This document shows, in pieces, positions 38,934 through 47,510 of a stretch of 64,000 bases of DNA (position 1 is its first letter; each line of letters starts with the position of its first letter). The notes beneath the pieces were generated by a model that saw only the letters and a program-made list of their open reading frames with translations, was not told the origin of the DNA and did no database searches. The translations under genes and the position numbers were made by a program. Origin of the DNA: Zhongshania sp. R06B22. GTDB lineage: Bacteria > Pseudomonadota > Gammaproteobacteria > Pseudomonadales > Spongiibacteraceae. The stretch spans positions 682,001 to 746,000 of the forward strand of contig NZ_JBFRYB010000001.1 in NCBI RefSeq assembly GCF_040892595.1, written 5' to 3'.

Positions 38934-39373
38934 GTCTGGATATTGATCAATGGAAAGTCCATTTCCTCTTGCCTTTTCACTGAGAGGAGGTAGCTCACTG
39001 GCATTAGCTCTCTGCCATTAATACGACTATCTGCTAACAAAGCTGCATATCAAGCTAAGCGAGTTTCGGGCATAAGCAAAACACTATGTCGACAATGCAC
39101 CCCTAATTTGACATAAGGGCGGTCTGGGGCATATTTCGGCACCAATGTGGTATTTATCGAGCGAATAAGCTGTTTAGGCAGCTTGTCAGTGAACTACTAG
39201 AGCAGTTTAATCGTCAGTGAAAATGGCGCTAATATAAGGAAAATCAGCCAGGCTTCTGGCTTTTGAGCCGAATAGCGCTTATTATTCGGCTCATATTGTG
39301 ATCCAAATGCAGGCTTTATTTGGCTCAAGGCCATTACAGCAATTTGTCATAACCACGCGCAGTGTACGCAACT
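38934..39373. other. Gene-free left border of the defence island
   Basis: About 440 bases with no convincing reading frame. It contains the perfect palindrome at 39265-39292 just ahead of the Fic gene. No direct-repeat attachment site or integrase remnant could be identified by eye. Confidence 0.5.
39265..39292. promoter_or_regulatory. Perfect 10-bp inverted repeat upstream of fic
   Basis: GAGCCGAATA / TATTCGGCTC around an eight-base spacer. No U-run follows, and it lies about 80 bases before the Fic ATG, so an operator is more likely than a terminator. The Fic protein has a C-terminal winged-helix part that could bind it. Confidence 0.5.
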
Positions 39374-40537
39374 ATGCAATACATCTGGCAACTTCCGGCT
39401 TGGCAGCAGGGCACCGCCCCAGCATTTCGCTGGCGGGAAGAAACCTTGCGCCCGCAGCTAGAGCGAGTGCGCCTGCAACAGGGGCGGCTGCTCGGCCAGT
39501 CAGAATCCCTAAGCACAGAAAACCAGGCCGCGCACTTGGATGCGCTAGTACAAACCGCCCTGCGCACCAGTGAAATAGAGGGCGAAAAGTTGGATGCCGC
39601 CTCCGTGCGCTCCTCGGTCGTTCGGCACCTGGGGCTAGAGCAGGCAGCTTTTGTCGGCACCCCGAAAACCGAAGCACTGGTTAAACTGCTGATCGACGCC
39701 TCCAGTAATATTCATCAAGCCCTTAGTCAAAATACACTGTGCCAATGGCAGGCAGCCTTATTCCCTGAAGCGCCAGAACTGCAAACCCTGTATACGCCTG
39801 TTTTAAAAGGCCAGTTGCGCAGCGATGCGCCTATGCAAGTCATCTCTGGTCGTATGGATAAACCCACTGTGCATTTTGAGGCGCCGCCTCGGCAAGGCTT
39901 GGAAGATGAGCTACAGCGTTTTACCCAGTGGTTTAACAAACCATCTGCGGATGTCGACGCCTTGCTGCGTGCTGCCATTGCCCATCTGTGGTTGATTACA
40001 TTACACCCCTTCGATGATGGCAATGGCCGTGTTACCCGCGCCGTCACCGACCGCGCGCTGGCCCAAGCCGAATCCAACAGCATTCGTTATTATTCCCTAA
40101 GCGCCGCCATCATGGCCCGCCGCAAGGAATACTACGAGCAACTGGAGCAGGCGCAAAAAGGCGACCTGGAAATCACTCCATGGCTACAGTGGTTTTTATC
40201 GGTATTAGAAGATGCCATTGCCAAGGGCCTGCAACGCTTTGAACGGGTACTCAATAAAACCCGCTTTTGGCAACAGCACGCGCAAACCGTATTAAGCGAG
40301 CGCCAGATCAAGGTACTTAACCGTCTGTTAGATACGCAAGGCGAAGAATTTATCCAAGGTATCAGCGCCAGTAAATATCAGGCAGTGGCCAAGGTCAGTA
40401 AAGCCACCGCCACCCGTGAGCTGGCTGACCTTGTACAAAAAAATTGTTTAGCGAAATTATCCGGTGGCGGCCGCAGTACCCGTTATGCATTGGCCATTTC
40501 CCTTACAGCAAACGTCACCCAAATAAATAATACCTAA
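39374..40537 (+). CDS. Fic/DOC family protein with DUF4172 and winged-helix domain
   Basis: 387 residues from the ATG at 39374 (a GTG four codons upstream is possible). An N-terminal DUF4172 region (1-80) carries the inhibitory motif TSEIEG at 65-70, with Glu69 placed to block ATP, as in class II Fic proteins. The Fic core has the catalytic motif HPFDDGNGRVTR starting at His211. A winged helix-turn-helix follows at about 310-380. Fic enzymes usually transfer AMP to a hydroxyl of a target protein. Its stop codon TAA shares its last base with the ATG of a ruined hsdM gene, so it belonged to a type I restriction operon. Confidence 0.92.
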   Translation: MQYIWQLPAWQQGTAPAFRWREETLRPQLERVRLQQGRLLGQSESLSTENQAAHLDALVQTALRTSEIEGEKLDAASVRSSVVRHLGLEQAAFVGTPKTEALVKLLIDASSNIHQALSQNTLCQWQAALFPEAPELQTLYTPVLKGQLRSDAPMQVISGRMDKPTVHFEAPPRQGLEDELQRFTQWFNKPSADVDALLRAAIAHLWLITLHPFDDGNGRVTRAVTDRALAQAESNSIRYYSLSAAIMARRKEYYEQLEQAQKGDLEITPWLQWFLSVLEDAIAKGLQRFERVLNKTRFWQQHAQTVLSERQIKVLNRLLDTQGEEFIQGISASKYQAVAKVSKATATRELADLVQKNCLAKLSGGGRSTRYALAISLTANVTQINNT

Positions 40538-40787
40538 TGAGCACACAAGATCTTGTCGCCAAGTTATAGAGTCTCTGTAGCCTGCCTGCGCGGCGACGGC
40601 GTGAGTATCACGAGTACATCAACAAGCTTACCTTTTTAGGATGTTTAAAAATAAACTGCTTACCAAAATAGATAAGCTCGAATGGAGCAGCGCCAAGAAA
40701 GAAGGGTTGGGCGATAGTTACGAAGGTCTGCTGGAACTTAAGGCCACTGGGAAAACGTCCGGCGTATTAAAGGCGTTGGTCGGCTAA
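40537..40787 (+). pseudogene. Decayed hsdM (type I methylase) remnant
   Basis: The ATG at 40537 starts MSTQDLVAKL, a standard HsdM start, but the next codon is TAG where the family has Trp. With compensating frameshifts the text continues as a CLRGDGVS and YHEYINKLTFL segment, again HsdM-like. A later frame (40641-40787) reads KIDKLEWSSAKKEGLGDSYEGLLE, corresponding to the region before the GAGQYFTPR motif of HsdM. Most of the gene is gone. It belongs to a different HsdM subfamily from the intact gene at 49500. The following 300 bases to hsdR hold no recognisable gene. Confidence 0.82.
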
Positions 40788-41089
40788 TGGCAGAGCGGTA
40801 CTAGCCACGAATACGGTAATAAACGATTGCTAATTTGTATCCGATTGATTCGATGCGCTTTTATAGGTTAAGCATGATTGCACATATGGGTATTGTGTGG
40901 TCTAGTCCATACTTGATTTTCGTTTCCTAACGGAAATTTTGGGCAGAGAGGATTTGCTCAACGCATCCCAGAATAATTACAAAATATTTTGATCCTAGGC
41001 GCAAACTTAAACATGATGGTCATTGCAGATTCTGGCTACCAAGTTTATCTCGGTCTTCACAGGGAGAGCCGTGCTCGGCATAAGTGACG

Positions 41090-43918
41090 ATGACAGCACC
41101 CACAGACAAGCTAGAAACGCAAACTCGCCAAGAAATCGATGAAAAACTCACTGTCGCTGGTTGGGTGATCCAAGACAAAAAACGCATCAATTTACATGAA
41201 AGCCTTGGTGTTGCCGTTCGTGAATTCGATACTGACACTGGCCCTGCCGACTACATGCTGTTCATAGCCGGTAAAGCCTGTGGCATCATTGAAGCCAAGC
41301 GCGAAGGCGCCAGTCTCGGCCACGTCGCCGAGCAATCCGGCCGTTACGCCACCTCTAAAACCAAGCATATCCACCGCTGGGCGGCCAATGATGAAGCTCT
41401 ACCATTCTTGTATGAGGCCACCAATCACGTCATTCGCTTTCGCGACGAACGCGACCCAGCGCCACGTTCGCGCAACATTTTCCATTTTCACCGGCCAGAA
41501 ACCCTAAAAGACTGGTTAGAACAAAACGACACCTTTCGTGCTCGCTTACAACAGCTGCCCGCACTGAACACCATGGGTCTGCGTGATTGCCAAATCGACG
41601 CCGTCCACGGTATCGAAGCCTCACTCAAACAAGGTAAGCAGCGCGCCTTATTACAAATGGCCACCGGTGCCGGAAAGACCTTTACCGCCTGCACCCAAGT
41701 CTATCGCCTGGCCAAATTCGCTAAAGCCAAGCGCGTATTGTTTCTGGTTGATAGAGGCAACTTAGGCCGCCAAGCCCACAAAGAATTCCAGCAATACACC
41801 ACGCCCGACGATGGCCGCAAATTCACCGAGCTCTACAACGCCCACATCCTTGGCCCCGGTGGCATTGGCGATGAAATAAAAGTCACCATCTCCACCATCC
41901 AGCGCATGTACTCACAATTGTGCGGCAAAGAAATGGATGAAGAGATAGAAGAGCATTCCACTTTTGAGATGGGCGCCAGCACCATCGCCGCGCAGGAAGT
42001 GGTCTACAATCCCCATATTCCGATAGAAACCTTCGACGTCATCATCATCGATGAATGTCACCGCTCCATCTACAACCTGTGGAGCCAGGTGCTCGATTAC
42101 TTTGATGCCTTCTTAATCGGCCTTACCGCCACGCCCACCAAAAAAACCATCGGCTACTTTCACCAAAACGTGGTTTCGGAATACACCCACGAAGATGCCG
42201 TCATCGACCGCGTTAACGTCGGTTACGACATCTACCGCATTAAAACCGAAAAGTCCGAGCAGGGCGGTTTAATGGAGGCCGGTACCAATATCGAAGTGCG
42301 CGACCGCCTCACCAAACAAAAACGCTGGGAGCTACTCGACGAAGACGAGCAATACCAAAGAACCCAGCTCGACCGCAGCGTGATCGCCCCCAACCAAATA
42401 CGCACCGTGATTCAAACCTTTAAAGACCGCTGCCTGCCCGAATGCTTCCCCGGCCGCAGTTGGGTACCCAAAACCCTATTCTTCGCTAAAGACGACGACC
42501 ACGCCGATCGCATCGTCGATGCTATCCGTGAGGCCTTCGGTGAAGGCAACGACTTCTGTAAAAAAGTCACCTACCGTGTTGGCAAAAAAGGCGCAGAACA
42601 AACCATCCAAGAATTCCGCACCAGCCCACGCCTGCGCATCGCCGTCACTGTCGATATGATCGCCACCGGCACCGACATCAAACCGCTGGAGTGCCTGGTG
42701 TTTATGCGCGATGTTCGCAGCCAAGCCTATTACGAACAAATGAAAGGCCGTGGCACCCGCGTCATCGCTGATGACGTACTGCTTAAAGTCACACCCGATG
42801 CCCCCACCAAAACCCGCTTTGTGCTGGTCGATGCCGTCGGCGTCACCGAAACCGACAAAACCGAAACAAAAAGTCTTGAGAGCAAACCCTCAGTCACTAC
42901 CGAAAAACTCATGCAGCAAATCGCCATGGGCGATAGAAGCCCCGAAAGCCTGCAAACCCTGGGCAATCGCTTAATCCGTTTAGATATGAAACTCAGCGAC
43001 GGCCAGCGTAAGCAAATCAATAAATTATTAGAAAAGATAATGGGCCATCCTCTCCCTAAGGGAGAGGACCGAGGAGAGGGTATAAAGGGTACAGAAGAGG
43101 CCAACCTAACCCTCGTCGCGGCCAAATTAGTCCACGCAGGCAATACCGATTTTCTCGCTGAACAACTCAAAGCCCAATACGGCAGCGATGAAGTCAGCGA
43201 CGAACAACGCAAAGCCGTCTATGAACCACTGGCCGACGCGGCCATTACACCCTTTCATAACCCCGATTTGCGTGAGCTATTAGAAACCCTGCGCCGCGAC
43301 ACCGATCAACTGGTCGACGACAGCGCCGATGAATTGCTAGAGGCCGGCTACGATGCCGAAAAAGCCCAGGGCATCATCAGCCGCTACGAAAGTTTTATTA
43401 AAGAACACAAAGACGAACTCGATGCCATCCAGCTGATCTACGCCAAACCCTATACCCAGCGCCATTTAAGCTACCAACAAATTGAAGAGCTGGCAGAAGA
43501 AATAAAACAGCCCCCTTACAATATCGCACCATTAGAGGTGTGGAAGGCCTACGAGCAACTGGAAAAGGCCAAAGTCAAAGGCGTACCCGCCAAAGAGCTA
43601 CTTACAAATATTGTTAGCTTAATTAGGTTTTCTACCGGTTTAAGTGATGTGCTGGAGCCATTTCCTGAGTTGGTCAATCTGCGTTTTGAGACTTGGTTGG
43701 CTCAGCAAGAAGCAGAGCAAGGAGCCTTCAGCGATGAAAAGAGAGTGTGGTTGCAACGCATCAAAGACCAAATCGCCAATAACGCCGAATTTGAAATGGA
43801 TGATTTTGAATTAATACCCGAATGCAAAGGCGAAGGTGGGCTATTAAAAGCACAACAACTTTTTGGTGAAGAGCTCAATACAATCGTCCAAGAATTAAAC
43901 GGGTACTTAATCGCATGA
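41090..43918 (+). CDS. hsdR: Type I restriction enzyme R subunit (HsdR)
   Basis: 942 residues from the ATG at 41090; a GTG two codons upstream is possible and neither has a strong ribosome site. The N-terminal nuclease domain has the Asp...EAKRE metal motif (ADYMLFIAGKACGIIEAKRE in part). The SF2 translocase follows: Walker A ATGAGKTF, DECH box IIIDECHRS, motif III LTATPT, and motif VI MKGRGTR. A C-terminal helical region (about 700-942) binds the methylase. Residues around 654-670 (HPLPKGEDRGEG) are encoded by a palindromic repeat inserted in frame. It cuts unmodified DNA with HsdS and HsdM. Confidence 0.95.
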   Translation: MTAPTDKLETQTRQEIDEKLTVAGWVIQDKKRINLHESLGVAVREFDTDTGPADYMLFIAGKACGIIEAKREGASLGHVAEQSGRYATSKTKHIHRWAANDEALPFLYEATNHVIRFRDERDPAPRSRNIFHFHRPETLKDWLEQNDTFRARLQQLPALNTMGLRDCQIDAVHGIEASLKQGKQRALLQMATGAGKTFTACTQVYRLAKFAKAKRVLFLVDRGNLGRQAHKEFQQYTTPDDGRKFTELYNAHILGPGGIGDEIKVTISTIQRMYSQLCGKEMDEEIEEHSTFEMGASTIAAQEVVYNPHIPIETFDVIIIDECHRSIYNLWSQVLDYFDAFLIGLTATPTKKTIGYFHQNVVSEYTHEDAVIDRVNVGYDIYRIKTEKSEQGGLMEAGTNIEVRDRLTKQKRWELLDEDEQYQRTQLDRSVIAPNQIRTVIQTFKDRCLPECFPGRSWVPKTLFFAKDDDHADRIVDAIREAFGEGNDFCKKVTYRVGKKGAEQTIQEFRTSPRLRIAVTVDMIATGTDIKPLECLVFMRDVRSQAYYEQMKGRGTRVIADDVLLKVTPDAPTKTRFVLVDAVGVTETDKTETKSLESKPSVTTEKLMQQIAMGDRSPESLQTLGNRLIRLDMKLSDGQRKQINKLLEKIMGHPLPKGEDRGEGIKGTEEANLTLVAAKLVHAGNTDFLAEQLKAQYGSDEVSDEQRKAVYEPLADAAITPFHNPDLRELLETLRRDTDQLVDDSADELLEAGYDAEKAQGIISRYESFIKEHKDELDAIQLIYAKPYTQRHLSYQQIEELAEEIKQPPYNIAPLEVWKAYEQLEKAKVKGVPAKELLTNIVSLIRFSTGLSDVLEPFPELVNLRFETWLAQQEAEQGAFSDEKRVWLQRIKDQIANNAEFEMDDFELIPECKGEGGLLKAQQLFGEELNTIVQELNGYLIA
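43049..43067. repeat. Palindromic repeat inside hsdR
   Basis: CCTCTCCCT A AGGGAGAGG, followed by a partial echo GAGGAGAGGG. This is the core of a dispersed palindrome family common in gammaproteobacterial intergenic regions. Here it is in frame in a linker of HsdR. Confidence 0.75.
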
Positions 43919-43984
43919 TGCCGGCGTGTAAAGACAAAACGCCAGCACAGCCGTTTTGCACAACGAACGTTGCCCGTAGGGCGA

Positions 43985-44000
43985 AGCACATGGATGTGCT
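43985..44000. repeat. Short palindrome in the hsdR-hsdS spacer
   Basis: AGCACAT GG ATGTGCT lies within the 94-base spacer between the intact hsdR stop and the duplicated hsdR tail. The spacer is non-coding and resembles intergenic repeat DNA. Confidence 0.55.
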
Positions 44001-44016
44001 GAGTGAATTACCTGTG

Positions 44017-44052
44017 ATAGTGCAGGAGCTTAATGGATACCTCATTGCATGA
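44017..44052 (+). pseudogene. Duplicated 3' end of hsdR, fragment
   Basis: Twelve codons read IVQELNGYLIA and stop, the same as the last 11 residues of the intact HsdR ending at 43918. Eight of the eleven shared sense codons differ, all synonymously (for example CAA/CAG, TTA/CTT, GGG/GGA). Its TGA overlaps the hsdS ATG (ATGA), the usual coupled arrangement, so this fragment looks like the tail of the hsdR that originally preceded this hsdS. Confidence 0.85.
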
Positions 44053-45932
44053 GTGTTGTTGAAAGTAACCCGATTAACGAGATTTTAAAAATCCGGCGCG
44101 CTACTTGGGAGGAGCTTGAGCTTGAACGTATGGATAGGCGCGGCATGCTCCCTAAATCAGATGCTTGGAAAGCAAAATATAAAGAACCGCGAAGCGCAGA
44201 TATTGATGGCGTTGGTGCCCTCCCTGAGTATTGGTATTGGGCATCAGTTGCCCAAGTTGGATTTGTAATCAGTGGACAGACTCCTAAGGGCGTTGCTGAT
44301 GTCGAGGGTGAAGCTGGTATACCTTGGTTCAAAGTTGGGGACATGAACACAGAGGGGAATGAGCTGTTCATCCATAAAGCAAACACCTATCTTACTGTGG
44401 GCCAGCTGAACTCATTAAAATTACATGTACAGCCAGAGGGTACGGTGATTTTCCCTAAAAGAGGCGGTGCAATTGCTACTAATAAGAAAAGGGTTCTTTT
44501 TCAGCCTAGTGGTTATGACTTAAATACGATGGGTGTTTTCCCCGTTGGAGTTGACAAGAAGTACTTTTGGTATTGGTTTCAAACAGTTGATCTGGGCGCT
44601 ATAGCGGACGGAGCGATAGTGCCACAAATAAATCATGGGGATATTGAGCCGCTATTAATACCGGTCGCCCCGCCCGAACAACAAAAACGCATCGTCGCCA
44701 AAATCGAAGAACTTTTCTCCCATATCGACGCCGGCATAGCCGCCCTCAACAAAGCCAAACAACTGCTCAAACAATACCGCCAATCCGTCCTTAAGGCCGC
44801 CGTTACCGGTGAGCTCACCAAACACCTGCCTGGCCGGCAGGCAGGATGGCGTGATCCTCTGTTTAGAAATAAGTGCGGGAAGCTCGTGCCCAAAAATAGC
44901 GATAAATACTTTGCTTATGTTTTGGAGTGCGAGAATGGTTCTCTTTATAAGGGGTTTTCCAAGAACCTTTACATGCGAATAGATCAGCATTTATCTGGAC
45001 AAGGCGCAAAATGGACTAAAGAGCACAAGCCTGTTTCGATTATCCATTTCGAAGAATTTGAAACCGAAAAAGAAGCCGTTGAGCGCGAAAAGTATTTTAA
45101 GTCGGGTTCCGGTCGTGAATGGATAAACGAAATACGTGATAAAAATAATCGAAGGTTTGAACCCGCCAGCCAACTGCTAGAACGCATCCTGCTAGAGCGC
45201 CGCCAAAAATGGGAAGCGCAGCAGCTTGAGCAGTTTAAAGCGAAAGGTAAAGTGCCGAAGGATGATGGGTGGAAGGGGAAGTATAAAGACCCTGAAGCTT
45301 TTGATTCTGAGTTTGAAGTCCCTGAAGAGTGGATTGTTTGCCAGTTTGAGCAGCTAATTTTGGAATTAAAAAATGGTATTTCAAAAAAACCGTCCGAAGC
45401 TAAAGGCTTAGCAATACTTCGAATCAGTGCCGTTAGGCCTATGGTTGTATACAAAGATGATGTCCGTTTCTTACCTGAAAATTTTGATTCAAAGGACTTT
45501 GAAATAGAAGATGGTGACTTGTTGCTTACTCGTTATAACGGAAACCCTGAGTTTGTTGGGGTGTGCGGAAAGGTAAAAGGACTGGAAAATAAAACGGTTT
45601 ATCCAGATAAGTTGATGAGAGCTAGACCTGTGAGCACAAAAAAACTCTGCACTGATTATTTGGAATTATCTCTTAATTGTGGGATTTCCAAAGATTTTAT
45701 TCGTTCAGTAACGAAAACGACAGCAGGGCAATCCGGAGTGGCCGGACGTGATGTGAAAAAATGTCCAACTGTATTGCCGCCTTATGACGAGCAAGTAGAG
45801 ATAGCAAATATCGTTTCTGGAAAACTTGAAGCTATGAAACGACTAGATGTTGAGGTTGATATCCACCTCTTGAAAGCAGAGAAAAACAAACAGTCGATTT
45901 TGGCTTCGGCATTCAGTGGAGCGCTACAGTGA
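44049..45932 (+). CDS. hsdS: Type I specificity subunit (HsdS) with inserted GIY-YIG domain
   Basis: 627 residues, longer than usual for HsdS (400-500). Target-recognition half 1 (about 45-205) is followed by the central conserved helix (APPEQQKRIVAKIEELFSHI and VLKAAVTGELTKH, about 208-257). Then comes an insertion of about 115 residues: LPGRQAGWRDPLF from a palindrome, and a GIY-YIG nuclease domain (about 287-360) with AYVLECENGSLYKGFSKNL, the YMR arginine and EAVEREKYFK. HsdS resumes at EPASQLLERILLERRQKW, with recognition half 2 (about 425-580) and the C-terminal helix. It sets the DNA target of the complex. The stop overlaps the GTG of the next gene. Confidence 0.9.
   Translation: MSVVESNPINEILKIRRATWEELELERMDRRGMLPKSDAWKAKYKEPRSADIDGVGALPEYWYWASVAQVGFVISGQTPKGVADVEGEAGIPWFKVGDMNTEGNELFIHKANTYLTVGQLNSLKLHVQPEGTVIFPKRGGAIATNKKRVLFQPSGYDLNTMGVFPVGVDKKYFWYWFQTVDLGAIADGAIVPQINHGDIEPLLIPVAPPEQQKRIVAKIEELFSHIDAGIAALNKAKQLLKQYRQSVLKAAVTGELTKHLPGRQAGWRDPLFRNKCGKLVPKNSDKYFAYVLECENGSLYKGFSKNLYMRIDQHLSGQGAKWTKEHKPVSIIHFEEFETEKEAVEREKYFKSGSGREWINEIRDKNNRRFEPASQLLERILLERRQKWEAQQLEQFKAKGKVPKDDGWKGKYKDPEAFDSEFEVPEEWIVCQFEQLILELKNGISKKPSEAKGLAILRISAVRPMVVYKDDVRFLPENFDSKDFEIEDGDLLLTRYNGNPEFVGVCGKVKGLENKTVYPDKLMRARPVSTKKLCTDYLELSLNCGISKDFIRSVTKTTAGQSGVAGRDVKKCPTVLPPYDEQVEIANIVSGKLEAMKRLDVEVDIHLLKAEKNKQSILASAFSGALQ
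44825..44845. repeat. Palindrome at the start of the hsdS insertion
   Basis: The arms CCTGCCTG and CAGGCAGG flank a five-base centre. It lies exactly where HsdS similarity stops and the GIY-YIG insert begins, encoding LPGRQAG in frame. Confidence 0.75.
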
Positions 45933-47023
45933 GTGAGAGTGATTTAAGGGAAATAAAGCCGAATCCTCCGCATGGTCTTTACAGCGATGAGCATGTTATC
46001 GCTGGTATTCCAATGCCAAAACAGTCGAGGATTGAAAAGTTTTCTGACAGTGAGTGGGAGGAGTTTTCCGAAGAATATGCATATTCACTTAAAGGTTCTT
46101 ATCATAAGGTTCAAAGGTTTGGCGGTGCTGGTGATAAAGGTTTAGATGTAGCTTGTTTCATTAAAGACCATACTTTTGAGGGTGGGTGGGTTAACTATCA
46201 GTGCAAATTTTATGATCATTCTTTATACCCAGGCGATGTCTGGCTAGAATTTGGGAAGGTCATCGTATATTCGCATAGAGGGGATTATCCCACTCCGAAT
46301 AAGTATTACTTTGTTGCGCCACAGGGTTTAGGCACTTCGTTAGCAATGTTAATTGCAAAACCTAATAAACTAAAAGAAGAAATTAGAAAAAACTGGGCTG
46401 ATAAAATTGAGTCTAAAATATCAACAACTTTTAGTGCGCCCCTAACTGATGAGCTTTTAGATCACTTTGAAACCTTTGATTTCGGTATATTTGATTCTAT
46501 TTCAGTTTTAGATATGGTCGCGAGTCATGCTAAAACACCATTTCACGCAGTGAGATTTGGAGGTGGGTTGCCACCAAGACCAGAGAGTGAGTCTCCTCCA
46601 GACTTAGCTCATAGCAAGGAGCAGATTTATATCCAACAAATTCTATTGGCTGTTGGAGACAAGGAAAAAGTGGAGGTGGATGATAGATGGATTGATGCAA
46701 ATGGTTCGTATCAAAAGAACCTGCAAAGGCAGCGTGAAAGGTTTTATTCGGCTGAGTCTTTGAGAAACTTTTCTAGAGACAATGTGCCTCCTGGTACATA
46801 TGAAAATTTGCAAGAAGATGTCTTTCAAGGCGTTGTTGATATATGTGAAATGAGTTATCTCGATGGATTTGAACGAATGACAGCTACGGTGAATCATTCA
46901 TCAAAATTGTCTTTTGATTCGAGTCCTCTTCGTTCAGTAACAGGGTTAAAGGATAAGCAGGGTATTTGTCATCAACTAGTAAACCAAAAAAGGTTGAAAT
47001 GGGTGAAAATTGATGATGAATAA
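45929..47023 (+). CDS. ABC-3C system effector: Mrr-like nuclease domain plus ABC-3C C-terminal domain
   Basis: 364 residues from a GTG that overlaps the hsdS stop (GTGA). The N-terminal domain (about 35-200) has the restriction-endonuclease-fold pattern: a helix with WEEFSEEYAYSL, then FGGAGDKGLDV with Asp73, then WVNYQCKFYD with Gln91-Cys-Lys93, i.e. a D...QxK active site. The C-terminal half (about 225-364) resembles the ABC-3C 'CTD' domains that link effectors to a partner ATPase. With the next two genes it fits the ABC three-component conflict systems. A+T-richer than hsdR and hsdM. Confidence 0.78.
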   Translation: MSESDLREIKPNPPHGLYSDEHVIAGIPMPKQSRIEKFSDSEWEEFSEEYAYSLKGSYHKVQRFGGAGDKGLDVACFIKDHTFEGGWVNYQCKFYDHSLYPGDVWLEFGKVIVYSHRGDYPTPNKYYFVAPQGLGTSLAMLIAKPNKLKEEIRKNWADKIESKISTTFSAPLTDELLDHFETFDFGIFDSISVLDMVASHAKTPFHAVRFGGGLPPRPESESPPDLAHSKEQIYIQQILLAVGDKEKVEVDDRWIDANGSYQKNLQRQRERFYSAESLRNFSRDNVPPGTYENLQEDVFQGVVDICEMSYLDGFERMTATVNHSSKLSFDSSPLRSVTGLKDKQGICHQLVNQKRLKWVKIDDE

Positions 47024-47510
47024 AATTGAAAGATCGCCTTTTAATAGCTCTCTTGAGTCTGGTGTTAGGTCAGTGATTATTCTTCATTCGCTTTTCCCAA
47101 ATAGTGTTGATTTGCATAGGTTGGTTGACTTTGATTATTTAACTGTTCATTCAGGTGATGTAAATGGCCCTGAGAGTTTGCATGCACCTTTGCCAATGAG
47201 GGCAGGTGAGTTGCTCGTGCGAAGAGAGATTGTCGAAAAAGGACTTCTGTTAATGATGAGTAGAGGTTTGTTAACTCGTATTGCTACAGATACTGGTATC
47301 GAGTACATGGCTAGTGATAAGTCTTATTCATTTGTATCAAACCTGGCGTCACCATATTTAGTTAAATTGATTGAAAGAGCGGATTGGGTAGCTGAAAATT
47401 TTGGTGAAAAATCTGAAGTTGAAATCAAGGTAATGGTTAAAGGTTTTTTTGATCACTGGACTAGTCAATTTCAGCCTGTAAATGCAAGGTCGGGAGAGAT
47501 GCATGAGTAA
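47010..47510 (+). CDS. ABC-3C system middle component
   Basis: 166 residues (a second Met codon follows directly). It overlaps the end of the effector gene by 14 bases and the start of the ATPase gene by eight. The pattern RSVIILHSLFPNSVDLHRLVDFDYLTVHSGDV and the helical remainder resemble the small winged-helix-like middle components that always pair with ABC-3C ATPases. No catalytic motif is seen; it probably bridges ATPase and effector. Confidence 0.75.
   Translation: MMMNKIERSPFNSSLESGVRSVIILHSLFPNSVDLHRLVDFDYLTVHSGDVNGPESLHAPLPMRAGELLVRREIVEKGLLLMMSRGLLTRIATDTGIEYMASDKSYSFVSNLASPYLVKLIERADWVAENFGEKSEVEIKVMVKGFFDHWTSQFQPVNARSGEMHE

Noticed and set aside
38934-39373. Attachment site or integrase remnant at the left edge of the defence island
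   Set aside because: I looked for a tRNA end, direct repeats shared with the region after hsdM, and recombinase fragments, and saw none.
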